Assembly: GCA_963580455.1 (NCBI GenBank)
Contig: OY756966.1
Location: forward strand, 12,527,001-12,591,000
DNA length: 64,000 bases
Direction: 5' to 3'
Source of the DNA: Euonymus europaeus
Taxonomy: Eukaryota > Streptophyta > Magnoliopsida > Celastrales > Celastraceae
The notes under the pieces: generated by a model
The model's input: the letters and a program-made list of their open reading frames with translations, nothing else
Told to the model about the DNA's origin: nothing
The model's database searches: none
Part shown: in pieces, positions 49,922 to 60,200 of the stretch
Layout of the letters: each line of letters starts with the position of its first letter
Position numbering within the stretch: the stretch's first letter is position 1
Position numbers and translations under genes: made by a program

Positions 49922-51524
49922 ATTTCATTGCCAAAAGACCAACTTTTTTTCCCAAATGGTCAAAATTGTTAAAAGTTCCTCCGGCGAGAGAGTTGAGTAA
50001 TTTCAAACCATTAAAGTTGGTTGATGTACTCTTTTAATTATTGCGTTATGTCCAAATTTACTAGTATACACTTCATAGATTGTTTTGTTGCCAAAATACC
50101 ATTTTTCGTTGACAAATGGACAAAACCGTTAAAACCTGCTCCACCGAGAGAATTGAAAATTTTTGAACAATCATTCTTGAAAGTTGTGAACTTTTTATTG
50201 TTACTTTATGTCCAAATTTACTCGTATACATTTCTTAGATTATTTCATTGCCAAAAGACAAACTTTCGTTCCCAAATGGACAACATCGTTAAAAGCTCCT
50301 CCATGGAGAGAATTGAATAATTCGAAAACATTATTCTTGGTACGTGTGCACTTTTTATTGTTACTTTGTGTTCAAATTTACTAGAATACGTTTTTAGATT
50401 GTTTCGTTATCGAAAGATCGACTTTCTTTTCGAAATGTGCAAAATCGTTAAAAGCATCTCCACGGAGAGACTTTAGCAATTCCAAACCACAAAAGTTGAG
50501 AGGTGTACACTTTTTGTTGTTACTTTATGTCCAAATTTACTAGTATACGGTTCGTAGATTGTTTCATTTTCAAAATACCAATTTTCATTCACAAATAGAC
50601 AAAACCGTTAGAAGCTCTTCCATGGAGAGAAATGACTAATTCTGAACCATCATTCTCGATTGGTGTGCATTTTTTATTGTTTCTTTATATCCAAATTTAC
50701 TAGTATATGCTTCATAGATTGTTTCGTTTTCCAACTACCAACTTTCGTTCACAAATGGACAAATTCGTTGAAATCTCTTCCATGGAGAGAATTGAATAAT
50801 TCGGAACAATCATACTCGATAGGTGTGCATTTTTTATTGTTGCTTTCGTAGAAAGTTTCGTTGTCAAAAGACCAACTTTCTTTCCCGAATGCACAAAATT
50901 GTTAAAAGCTCCTCAATGGAGAGAGTTGAGCAATTACAACCATAAAAGATGATAGATGTGCACTTTTTTTTGTTCCTTTATGTTAAAATTTATTAGTATA
51001 TACATCTTAGAGTGTTTTGTTACCGAAAGACTAACTTTCCTTCAGAAATGTGTAAAATCGTTAAATGCTCCTTCACGAAGAAAATTGAATAATTACGAAC
51101 TATCATTCTTGATATGTGTGCAGTTTTTATTGTTGTCTTATGTCCAAATTTACTACTATACTCTTTGTAGATTGTTTAATTGCCAAAATACCAACTTTCA
51201 TTCACAAATGGACAAAACCGTTAAAAGCTCCTCCATGGAGAAAATTGAATTATTCCAAACCATCATTCATGATAGGTGTGCACTTTTTATTGTTGCTTTA
51301 TGTCCAAATTTACTAGTATACACTTCGTAGATTATTTCGTTGCCAAAAGACGAATTTTCTCTCCCAAATGCGCAAAATCGTTAAAACCTCCTCCATGTGG
51401 AGAGTTGACCAATTCTGAACCATAAAAGTTGATAGGTGTGCACTTTTTATTGTCAGTTTATGTCAAAATTTACTAGTATACGTTTCGTAGATTGTTTCAT
51501 TTTCAAAAGACCAACTTTCTTCTC
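49922..51524. repeat. ~160-bp satellite array, block 4
   Basis: Continues in monomer phase after the solo LTR. It holds nearly one full copy of the older ten-monomer higher-order unit. Order: a GGTTGATGTACT monomer (50021), a CGTTGACAAATGG/CCTGCTCC monomer (about 50108), others, a GTAGAAAGTTT monomer (50849), then the TTAGAGTG type (51000), the CTCTTTGTAG type (51156) and the GTTGACCA type (51414). The Retand-like insertion at 51525 interrupts the next unit. Confidence 0.97.
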
Positions 51525-51973
51525 TGATGACGTCTCAAATCAGTCCAAGACGTATCAGGATAGGTTTGAACAAGAGCTTTCTCGTCTATTTATGTTCTTC
51601 CTCGGATTAGCTTCCTTCCGACAGTAGAATGATCCTGTGACAAAGAGCAAACGTAAGCTAGAGGCCCGCCAGAGAGTGTTCTCTGGCGTTGGCGCTCCGA
51701 CGCTCAAGTCAGATGCTAGCACAAAGGAACTCAGTGAAGTGCACTGCTCGGTGCTCTTGTAATCAGTCAAAAATTGTCCCCCCGCCTTACCTGAGGGTTT
51801 GCCCCTTTTTATAGTGAAGGTAGTTCCTGTTTGGGTAGTTCATGACAGCTTTTTACCACTCTGAGGATGAGTACCGAGGAATGTACATCCTTCTTCTCGG
51901 TACCGAGCATGAAGCTGGTGACTATTATATCCACGTGTCGTGTTATCATTGTAGGGGAAAATTATCCTCATCA
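51525..51973 (-). repeat. 3' LTR of Retand-like derivative
   Basis: A 449-bp LTR. In element orientation it starts TGATGAGGATAATTTTCCCC and ends GACGTCATCA. It retains a TATA box at 51806-51814 that is deleted in the 5' LTR. It carries the CTCTGGCGTTGGCGCTCCG core shared with the LTR at 61728. Confidence 0.93.
51806..51814 (-). promoter_or_regulatory. TATA box of Retand-like LTR
   Basis: On the minus strand the sequence reads CACTATAAAAAGGGGC, a strong TATA box. It falls in the 45-bp segment (51797-51841) missing from the other LTR of the same element. Confidence 0.7.
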
Positions 51974-51989
51974 CTTGCCCCCTCAGACC
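51974..51989 (-). promoter_or_regulatory. Polypurine tract, Retand-like derivative
   Basis: On the minus strand GGTCTGAGGGGGCAAG lies immediately before the 3' LTR start. Confidence 0.75.
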
Positions 51990-52590
51990 TGTGATTGGTC
52001 ATCGTAGGACCAATGATTGGTCTGTATGAGTGGACGTTTGGGTTCCCGAGGCTGACATTAATTGTGAGTCGTTGAACGGCTAAGATTTGATTGATCTTGA
52101 TCCAGTGGTCATTTGATGTGCAGAGGTTGAGCGGCCCAGATGAGAGAATGCAGTACTTCTCGTCATCGGGTCCGTTGACCGGGGCGGTCTTCGGCTATAA
52201 ATAGCGAGGACGTCACTGTCCAAACTTGCTCGGGTCGTAGCTAACTTGTTTCTGCTTGGCTGTTCTAACTCATATTTAACGAGTTGAAACAAAACTACGT
52301 TTGCTGTGGCCCAGACTTGCTCGGGTCGGAGCTAACTTGTTTCTGCTTGGCTGTTGTAACTCAAATTAAATGAGTTGAAACAAAACCATGTTTTTCCTCA
52401 GACTCCTGACCTTAGCGGGCTTGCAATAATGCTCAGGCATTGCGGCTGACTTGTGCCGAGCAACGCTTACTTTTGAGGATCGTTATAGCAAAACAAACTA
52501 CTTTCATTGAATCAGCAAAATCCTAAGTCTCGTGTAAGAAACGAGTTTTGAAATGGAAATTATGCTTAAGTACATGCCTGCAGGTTTAAA
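51990..52590. other. Region between integrase and 3' LTR with vestigial antisense promoter
   Basis: About 600 bp with no gene. On the plus strand (antisense to the element) it has a TATA-like CTATAAATAG at 52195-52204 about 220 bp beyond the LTR, in the same relative place as the antisense TATA box of the neighbouring element at 62486. It is followed by a 91-bp tandem duplication instead of an ORF. This suggests that an antisense gene once lay here and was lost (inference). Confidence 0.55.
52225..52394. repeat. 91-bp tandem duplication
   Basis: Two copies with a 91-bp period, both opening CTTGCTCGGGTCG.AGCTAA and sharing TTGTTTCTGCTTGGCTGT, TAACTCA and GAGTTGAAACAAAAC. They begin at 52225 and 52316. 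They lie just downstream of the plus-strand TATA box. Confidence 0.88.
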
Positions 52591-53892
52591 TTAAACACAG
52601 TATCTTCGGAGGTTCTCGGCATTCCAAGGTCTCATCTCTCCAGGCTTCTCGGGATTTTCCAGTTTGTAAGTACCATCAAGCAGAACTTTGATAACTCGGA
52701 AAGGTCCTTCCCAAGTTTCTCCGAGCTTACCGGGATGCCTTCCGGCTGCTGTGGCTTTCCTTAGAACCCAGTCTCCTTCTGAAAACTTCCTTGTTCGGAC
52801 CCTTTTGTTGTAATATCGAGCCGTTCTTTGTTTGTAAGCAGCAATCCTGATCCGAGCAGTCTCTCGAGCTTCTTCCAAGAAATCAAGATTGTTGAGCAAT
52901 AAGTCATTGTTACCTGATTCTTCAAACTCAGTTATACGAGGAGTGGGAACTCCAATTTCAACTGGGATAACAGCTTCTGATCCGAATACTAAGGAGAAAG
53001 GTGTCTCTCCTGTTGATGTCCGAGGCATAGTCCGATAAGACCAGAGGACGCTATGGAGCTGTTCGGTCCAAAGTCCCTTGGCTTGGTCCAGACGAGCCTT
53101 GATTCCTTGTAGTATGATTCGGTTGATGACTTCTACTTGTCCATTAGCTTGAGGGTGAGCCACGACAGTAACCCTGAGGTTGATGCCGTGTTCCTCACAA
53201 AACTGCCGTATGTTGGCACTCACAAACTGTCGGCCATTATCAGTAATGAGAATCCGAGAAACACCATATCTGCATATGATGGTTTTCCAAATGAAGTCTT
53301 TCACCTTGTGGTCAGTGATCGTGGCTAGAGGCTCGGCTTCGACCCACTTCGTGAAATAATCCACTGCTACTATGAGAAACTTCCTTTGAGCTGTTGCCTG
53401 AGGAAAAGGTCCTAACAAATCCAGCCCCCATTGTGCAAACGGACAAGGGTTTTCCATCACCGTAATCTCTGATGGGGGGTGATGCGATACGTTAGCATGT
53501 CTCTGGCACTTGTCACACTTCCTCACCAACTCTTTGGCATCCTTGTTCATGGTCGGCCAATAATACCCGCAGCGTAAGACCTTGTTAGCTAAGGTCCTTG
53601 CACCGGAATGACTGCCGCATATTCCTCCATGAACTTCTCGGAGAGCGTAATCAGACTCTCGTGGAGCAAGGCACTTGAGGTAAGGGAGTGTGTAGGATCG
53701 TCAGTAAAGGGTTCCTTGAATAATTGAATACCTCGCTGCCCTTGCTCGGAGACTTTTAGCCTCATTTCTGTCTTCTGGCAATCGTCCCTCAGTGAGGAAG
53801 GCTCGTATTGCATCCATCCAAGATCGTTCAGTACTGATCTCCGCAATTGCCTTAACAAAGATGCTCGGTTTAGGAAGCATTTCTATCCGCAC
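52591..53892 (-). pseudogene. int: Retand-like integrase with end of aRNase H linker
   Basis: The frame begins right after the RNase H deletion with the linker following the archaeal-like RNase H (RIEMLPKPSIF). It continues through one in-frame TGA near 53700 and the zinc finger (HGGICGSHSG... CDKCQRHAN) to the integrase core, with the catalytic residues in WGLDLLGPF, ITDNGRQF and GQVEVINR. A C-terminal GDWVLRKAT and WEGPFRVI segment follows. It ends at 52591 with NAENLRRYCV, which is typical of Tat integrases. Most of the enzyme is intact; the single stop separates linker and zinc finger from an otherwise open 319-residue stretch. Confidence 0.9.
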
Positions 53893-56342
53893 TGAGGAAG
53901 CCTGATCTTTCTTGGTTGTTGAACCTCCTTCTTGTTCCTCGGGGCTTGCATGTTGATTATTGCTAACACCTTTTCAGGGTTTACCTCAATTCCTCGTTTG
54001 GAGATGAGGAATCCGAGGAATTTGCCCGATGAAACGCCAAACGCACATTTCTCGGGATTGAGCTTCATCCCAAAATTATTCAAAACATTAAATACATCGT
54101 GCAAGTCGCCCAAGTGTTCCTCGGGTTTCTTGCTTTTAATGACTATATCATCGACGTACGCTTCAACTGTCCTTCCGAGCATTGGGGAGAACATTTTGTT
54201 GACTACTCGTTGATAGGTGGCACCTGCATTCTTCAACCCAAAAGGCATAACCTGGTAGCAGTACGTACCCTCAGGAGTAACAAACGAGGTGTGTTCCTCG
54301 ACAGCTTGATGCATTTGAATCTGATGGTATCCTGAGTAGGCATCAAGGAAACTGAGGAGTCCCTTTCCTGAGGTTGCGTCTACCAGTTGGTCGATTTTCG
54401 GTAGTGGGTAGCTATCCTTCGGACAGGCCTTGTTTAGGTGAGTGAAGTCGACACACATGCGCCATTTACCATTCGGTTTGGCAACCATAACAACATTAGA
54501 AAGCCATTCTGGATATTGTACTTCTCGGATGAAGTCGGCATCCAGAAGCTTGTTAACCTCTGTTTTGATTGCTTCTTGCCTGTCTTGTGCAAAGTTCCTC
54601 TTTTTTTGCTTCACTGGTCGGCTACCAGATTTGATACTCAGATGATGAGTGATAACATCAGCACTAATACCCGGCATTTCATGTGCACTCCATGCAAATG
54701 TGGTGATGTTTTCCAATAGTAGATTCGTCAAGCCTTCACTTAAATCTTTACTAAGCTCGGAACCGTAATACAACTTCTTCTCCGTCGCATGCTCGACAGG
54801 AATAGCAATGAGTTGTTCGGCTGGCGAGGGTTTCAAGATTTGATTATTTTGATCATCTACCAATTCTATGATTGAGACTGACTTTTTCTTTTCTTTTAGA
54901 TCGGTTACATACATCTGGCGGGCGAGCTTTTGGTCGCCCTGAACTTCTCCTACTCCTTGATCAGTGGGGAATTTCATTTTCAGGTAATAAGTTGAGACAA
55001 CTGCTCGGGCCTTGTGAAGCAGTGGTCTGCCAATCAATGCATTGTATGGGGTCTTCACATCGACGACCAGAAGTTCCACCATAAATAATTTTGATCTCGG
55101 GTAATCACCTAAGGTTATGGGTAGACTTATTATCCCAACAGGGACAACTTGTTCTCCCGTGAAACCGTATAGGGGTGAAGAAAACTTCTTCAAGCTCTCT
55201 CTCGGAAGGTTCATCTGTTTGAAGGCGTGATAGAAGAGAACATCCGCTGCGCTCCCGTTATCAATCAAGACCTTCTTGACCGTGTAGTTGGCGATGATAA
55301 CATCAATGACCAACGCATCATCATGGGGCTGGTGCAAACCATCCCCGTCTCTTTCTGAGAACGTTATCTTCTCCTCCCCCGTTCTCGTTTTCTTTGACTT
55401 CTCATTGATTTGATGCACAGTCCGAGCATATGCTCTTCTCCCAGATGAACTTTCTCCTCCCGAAGCTAGGCCACCGACTATCATACCAATGGTACCAGCT
55501 GTTCCACGATTTCGATGACGAGGGGATTCCTCTCGCCGTCTCCTCTGTCGTCTGTCTTCATTCTCTCTTAGACCTCTTGAATTTTCTTTTGTTCCTTCTC
55601 TTTCTCGCTTATCTCTCCCCGAGCTAGTAAAACGCTTGAGGTATCCTCTCCGGATTAGGTTTTCTACCTCGTCTTTCAGGTGGCGACATTCATCGGTGTC
55701 ATGACCAGGGCCCCGGTGGAATTTACAATACTTGTCGCTCCCTATCCTTTTCGGAGTTGGCTTCATCTTTGCCGGCCACCTAACGATGTCACGATCCTGT
55801 ATCTCATTCAATACTCTTTTCGAAGAAGAATTGAGTGGAGTATAGGAATCATATCTCTCAAGTTTGACTCGGTCATCTCTTCTGGTGAATGATCTACCGA
55901 ATCCACTAGTTTTCCACTCGGTTGGTCGACCAGCATCTGACCTCCTCCTCGGCGATGACCTGTCTAAGGATTGCTCGGTTACATGTGGTTCAGCCATCAT
56001 TTCGTCAGCAGTGATGTATTTTTCAACTCTTGAGAGTAGTTCGGGAATACTTTTCGGATTCTTTTTCGACAATGAATGCTTCAGCGTCACATGTCGTACT
56101 CCAGTCGTGAAGGCTGTAATGGCTATGATCGGCTGAAGGTCCGGTATCTCTAAGCAATCACTGTTGAACCGAGTTACAAATTCTCTCAAACTCTCCTGGG
56201 GTTTCTGTCTGATGGTAACCAGTGTGGCATTGGTCTTCTTCACCGGTCTGGAGCTTGCAAAATGAGCGACGAACCTGTTCGTTAGGTCATCAAAGCTGTG
56301 AATGCTGCCTTGCGGCAGAGCTCTGAACCAGCGCCTTGCCAC
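53883..56342 (-). pseudogene. gag-pol: Retand-like gag (C part)-protease-RT, truncated
   Basis: An 819-codon open stretch. It enters at a GTG codon in the middle of gag (RRWFRALPQGSIHSFDDL), which marks a frameshift from the upstream gag frame. In order: the C-terminal half of capsid; a zinc-knuckle-like CKFHRGPGHDTDEC; an arginine-rich region; protease (LIDNGSAADVLFY, then ALIGRPLLHKARAV); and reverse transcriptase (WRMCVDFTHLNKACP, FLDAYSGYHQI, MPFGLKNAGATYQR, YVDD at 54147-54158). It breaks off after GIEVNPEKVLAIINMQAP and NKKEVQ, where it is joined out of frame to the end of the RNase H region near 53920. The thumb region, Ty3 RNase H and archaeal-like RNase H are gone, normally more than 1 kb. 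Confidence 0.92.
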
Positions 56343-56836
56343 TCTGACAAGCGAAACTGGGAAGATTTTGCAGCACTAGAAACCTTGAAGCTCGTCGGTA
56401 CCCGAGCTTGTTGTACCTCGGTCGACAAGGGAGTTAAGTTCCTATCCCAGTCCATTGTATCCAAGAAGGGACGGCCTTGCAAAGCAGCTATTTTGCGATC
56501 CACTACCCCCTCGATAAACTTGCTATCCCCCTCGTAAGTATGAGTGGGTTGAGTTCTTCGAGCAATGGTTACCGAGGTTCCTAGAAGGCCGGGATTTCTT
56601 GACTCATCCGTGTGAGAGTGGTCATTTCTCGTCTCATGAGAAATGCTCTCATTTTGGATTGGTTGGTGACTCTGCACTCGTTCTAGGATCATTTCCAGGC
56701 ATTGTGCGAGGACATTCATTTGTTGCAATAGTTCAGTGATCTGGTCTTGTACCAATGGTTGAGGCTGGTGCTCGGCATTTTCCTTTGCTGCCTCAGCCTG
56801 TTGTTCTTCTTCTCTTAAAGCTCTAGCTCGAACCAT
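56282..56836 (-). pseudogene. gag: Retand-like gag, N-terminal part
   Basis: The start is taken at the ATG at 56836 (MVRARALREEEQQ), since the frame upstream runs through the primer site. Residues 1-70 are acidic and Gln-rich, probably a coiled coil. Then come TYEGDSKFIEGVVDRK and PLSTEVQQARVPTSFKV, the usual lead-in to Tat capsid. Directly afterwards the frame is lost. The capsid resumes in another frame (KIFPVSLVRVARRWF), so about 200 bp of the capsid first half appear deleted near 56380. The ORF ends as nonsense at 56282. Confidence 0.82.
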
Positions 56837-56853
56837 AATTTTTGTTATGAAAG

Positions 56854-56871
56854 TTCCCACAGACGGCGCCA
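56854..56871 (-). promoter_or_regulatory. Primer-binding site, Retand-like derivative
   Basis: On the minus strand TGGCGCCGTCTGTGGGAA lies 3 bases after the 5' LTR end. A site of this form is widespread in plant Tat elements. I do not assign the priming tRNA. Confidence 0.75.
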
Positions 56872-56874
56872 ATC

Positions 56875-57278
56875 TGATGATGTCTCAAATCAGTCCAAGA
56901 CGTATCAGGATAGGTTTGAACAAGAGCTTTCTCGTCTATTTATGTTCTTCCTCGGATTAGCTTCCTTCCGACAGTAGAATGATCCTGTGACAAAGAGCAA
57001 ACGTAAGCTAGAGGCCCGCCAGAGAGTGTTCTCTGGCGTTGGCGCTCCGACGCTCAAGTCAGATGCTAGCACAAAGGAACTCAGTGAAGTGCACTGCTCG
57101 GTGCTCTTGTAATCAGTCAAAAATTGTCCCCCCGCCTTACCTGAGGATGACAGCTTTTTACCACTCTGAGGATGAGTACCGAGGAATGTACATCCTTCTT
57201 CTCGGTACCGAGCATGAAGCTGGTGACTATTATATCCACGTGTCGTGTTATCATTGTAGGGGAAAATTATCCTCATCA
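56875..57278 (-). repeat. 5' LTR of Retand-like derivative, TATA deleted
   Basis: A 404-bp LTR identical to 51525-51973 except for one substitution (GATGATGTC against GATGACGTC) and the absence of 45 bp corresponding to 51797-51841. That segment holds the TATA box, so the LTR that should drive this element has lost its core promoter. Confidence 0.92.
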
Positions 57279-60200
57279 TTCTCAAATGTGCAAAATCGTT
57301 AAAAGCTCCTCCGTGGAGAGAGTTGAGCAATTCCAAACCATCAAAGTTGGTTGATGTACTTTTTTGATTGTTGATTTATGTCCAAATTTACTAGCATATG
57401 TTTTGTAGATTATTTCGTTGCCAAAAGACTATATTTCGTTGACAAATGAACAAAACCGTTAAAACCTGCTCTATGGAGAGAATTGAAATTTTTTGAACAA
57501 TCATTCTTGATAGGTGTGAAATTTTTATTTTTCCTTTATTTCCAAATTTACTAGTATAAGCTTTGTAGATTGTTTCATTTCCAAAACCGTTAAAAGTTAT
57601 TCTATGCTGAAATTTGAATAATTGCAAAACATCATTCTTGATATGTGTGCACTTTTTACTGTTGCTTTATGTTCAAACTTACTAGAATACATTTCGTAGA
57701 TTCTTTTGTAATCAAAAGACCATCTTTTTTCCGAAATGCGCAAAGTCCTTAAAATCTCCTCCATTGAGAAAGTTTAGCATTTCCAAACCATAAAATTTGA
57801 TTGTTTCATTTTCCAAATACCAACTTTCGTTCACAAATGGACAAATCCGTTAAAAGCTCTTCCATTGAGAGAAATGAGTAAATTTCAAACCATCATTCTC
57901 GATCGGTGTGCAATTTTTATTGTTGCTTTATGTCCAAATTTACTAGTATACGCTTCATAGATTGTTTTGTTTCCCAAATACTAACTTTCATTCACAAATG
58001 GACAAATCCGTTAAAAGTTCTTCCATGGAGAGAATTGAATAATTTCAAACAATCATACTCGATAGGTGTGCATTTTATATTGTTGTTTTATGTCCAAATT
58101 TACTAGTATACACTTCGTAGAAAGTTTCGATGCCAAAAGACTCATTTTCTTTCCCAAATGCACAAAATTGTTAAAGGCTCCTCCATGAAGAGAGTTCAGA
58201 AATTCCGAACCATAAAAGTTGATAGATGTGCCTTTTTTTGTTGCTTATGTCTAAATTTATTAGTATACACATCGTAAAGTGTTTCGTTGCCGAAAGACAA
58301 AGTTTCCTTCAGAAATGTGGAAAATCGTTAAAAGCTCCCTCACTGAGAAAATTGAATAATTACTAACCATCATTCATTATAGATGTTCACCTTTTATTGT
58401 TGTTTTATGTCCAAATTTACTAGCATAGTCTTTGTAGATTGTTTCATTGCGAAAATACCAACTTTCGTTCCCAAATAGAGAAAACTATGAAAAGCTCCTC
58501 TACGGAGAAAATTGTATGATTTCAAACCGTCATTCATGATTGGTGTGCACTTGTTATTGTTGCAATATGTCCAAATTTACTAGCATACGCTTTGTAGATT
58601 GTTTTCTTGCCAAAAGACCAACTTTATTTCCCAAATAAGCAAAATCGTTAAAATCTCCTCCATGCAGCGAGTTGACCAGTTGTGAACGATAAAAGGTTAT
58701 AGGTGTGCACTTTTATTGTCGCTTTATGTCCAAATTTACTAATATACGCTTCATAGATTGTTTTATTTTCAAAAGCCCAACTTTCTTCCCAAATGGGCAA
58801 AATCGTTAAAAGCTCCTCCGTGGAGAGAGTTGAGCAATTCCAAACCATCAAAGTTCGTTGATGTACTCCTTTTATTCTTGCTTTATGTGTAAATTTACTA
58901 GTATACGCTTCGTAGATTGTTTCGTTGCAAAAAATCATTTTTCGTTGACAAATGGACAAAACTATTAAAACCTGCTCCATGGAGAGAATTGAAAAAGGTT
59001 GAACAATCATTCTTGATAAGTGTGCACTTTTTATTGTTACTTTATGTCCAAATTTACTCTTATATGCTTCATAGATTATTTTGTTGCCAAAATACCAACT
59101 TTCGTTTACAAATGGACAAAACCGTAAAAACCTCCCCCATGAAGAAAATTGAATAATTCCAAAACATCATTCTTGATATGTGTGCACTTTTTATTCTTGC
59201 TTTATGTTCAAATTTAATAGAATACGTTTCGTAGATTGTTTCATTGTCAAAAGACCAACTTTCTTTCCGAAATTGGCAAAATTGTTAAAAGCTCTGAAGT
59301 GGAGAGACTTTAGCAATTCCGAACCATAAAAGTTGATAGGTGTGCACTTTTTATTGTTGCTTTATGTCCAAATTTACTAGTATAAGCTTTGTAGATTGTT
59401 TCATTTCCAAAATACCAGTTTTCATTCTCAAATTCACAAAACCGTTAATAGTTCTTCCATTGAGAGAAATGAGTAATTCTGAACCATCATTCTCGATAGG
59501 TGTGCACTTTTTATTATTGTTTTATGTCCAAATTTACTAGTATGCGGTTCATAGATTGTTTCGTTGCCAATAGACCATTTTTAGTTCACAAATGGACAAA
59601 ATCATTAAAAACTCATCCATGGAGAGAATTATATTATTACAAACAATCATACTCGAAAGGTGTGCATTTTTTATTATTGTTTTATGTCCAAATTTACTAG
59701 TATACACTTCGTAGAAAGTTTCATTGCCAAAAGACCAATTTTCTTTCCTAAATACATAAAATTGTTAAAATCTGCACCATGAAGAGAGTTGAGCAATTAT
59801 GAACCATCAAAATTGGTAGATGTACTCTTTTTATTGTATATTTTTGTCCACATTTACTAGTATACGCTTCGTTGATTGTTTCATTTCGAACAATCGCTCT
59901 TGATAGATGTGCAATTTTTATTGTTGTCATGTGTCCAAATTTACTAGTATACGCTTTAGCTATTGTTTCGTTTCCAAAAGACCAAGTTTCTTTTCCAAAT
60001 GCACAAAAGCATGAAAAGGTCCTCCATGGAGAGATTTGAGCAATTGCGAACCAAAAAAGTTGACAGTTGTGCAATTTTTACCGTTCTTTTATGCTCAAAT
60101 TTACTAGTATACACATCATAGACTGTTTCATTGTCGAAAGATCAACTTTCGTTTTGTTGCTTTGTGTCCAAATTTACTAGTATACGCTTAGTAGATTGTT

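Larger units (their letters stand above)
51525..57278 (-). mobile_element. Retand/Tat-like deletion derivative
   Basis: A 5.75-kb LTR retrotransposon on the minus strand, with the TTCTC duplication at 51520-51524 and 57279-57283. In element order: 5' LTR 57278-56875, primer site, gag with an internal deletion, protease and most of reverse transcriptase, a deletion of the rest of RT and all RNase H, integrase, and 3' LTR 51973-51525. The clade is read from the protease (LIDNGSAADVLF), RT (THLNKACPKDSYPLP) and integrase motifs and the primer site, all of Tat type. The LTRs differ by one substitution plus a 45-bp indel, so it is the youngest insertion here, yet it cannot be autonomous. Confidence 0.93.

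Noticed and set aside
53932..55892. Plus-strand ORFs opposite the Retand-like gag-pol
   Set aside because: Shadows of the real coding frame on the minus strand; no independent domain or promoter.
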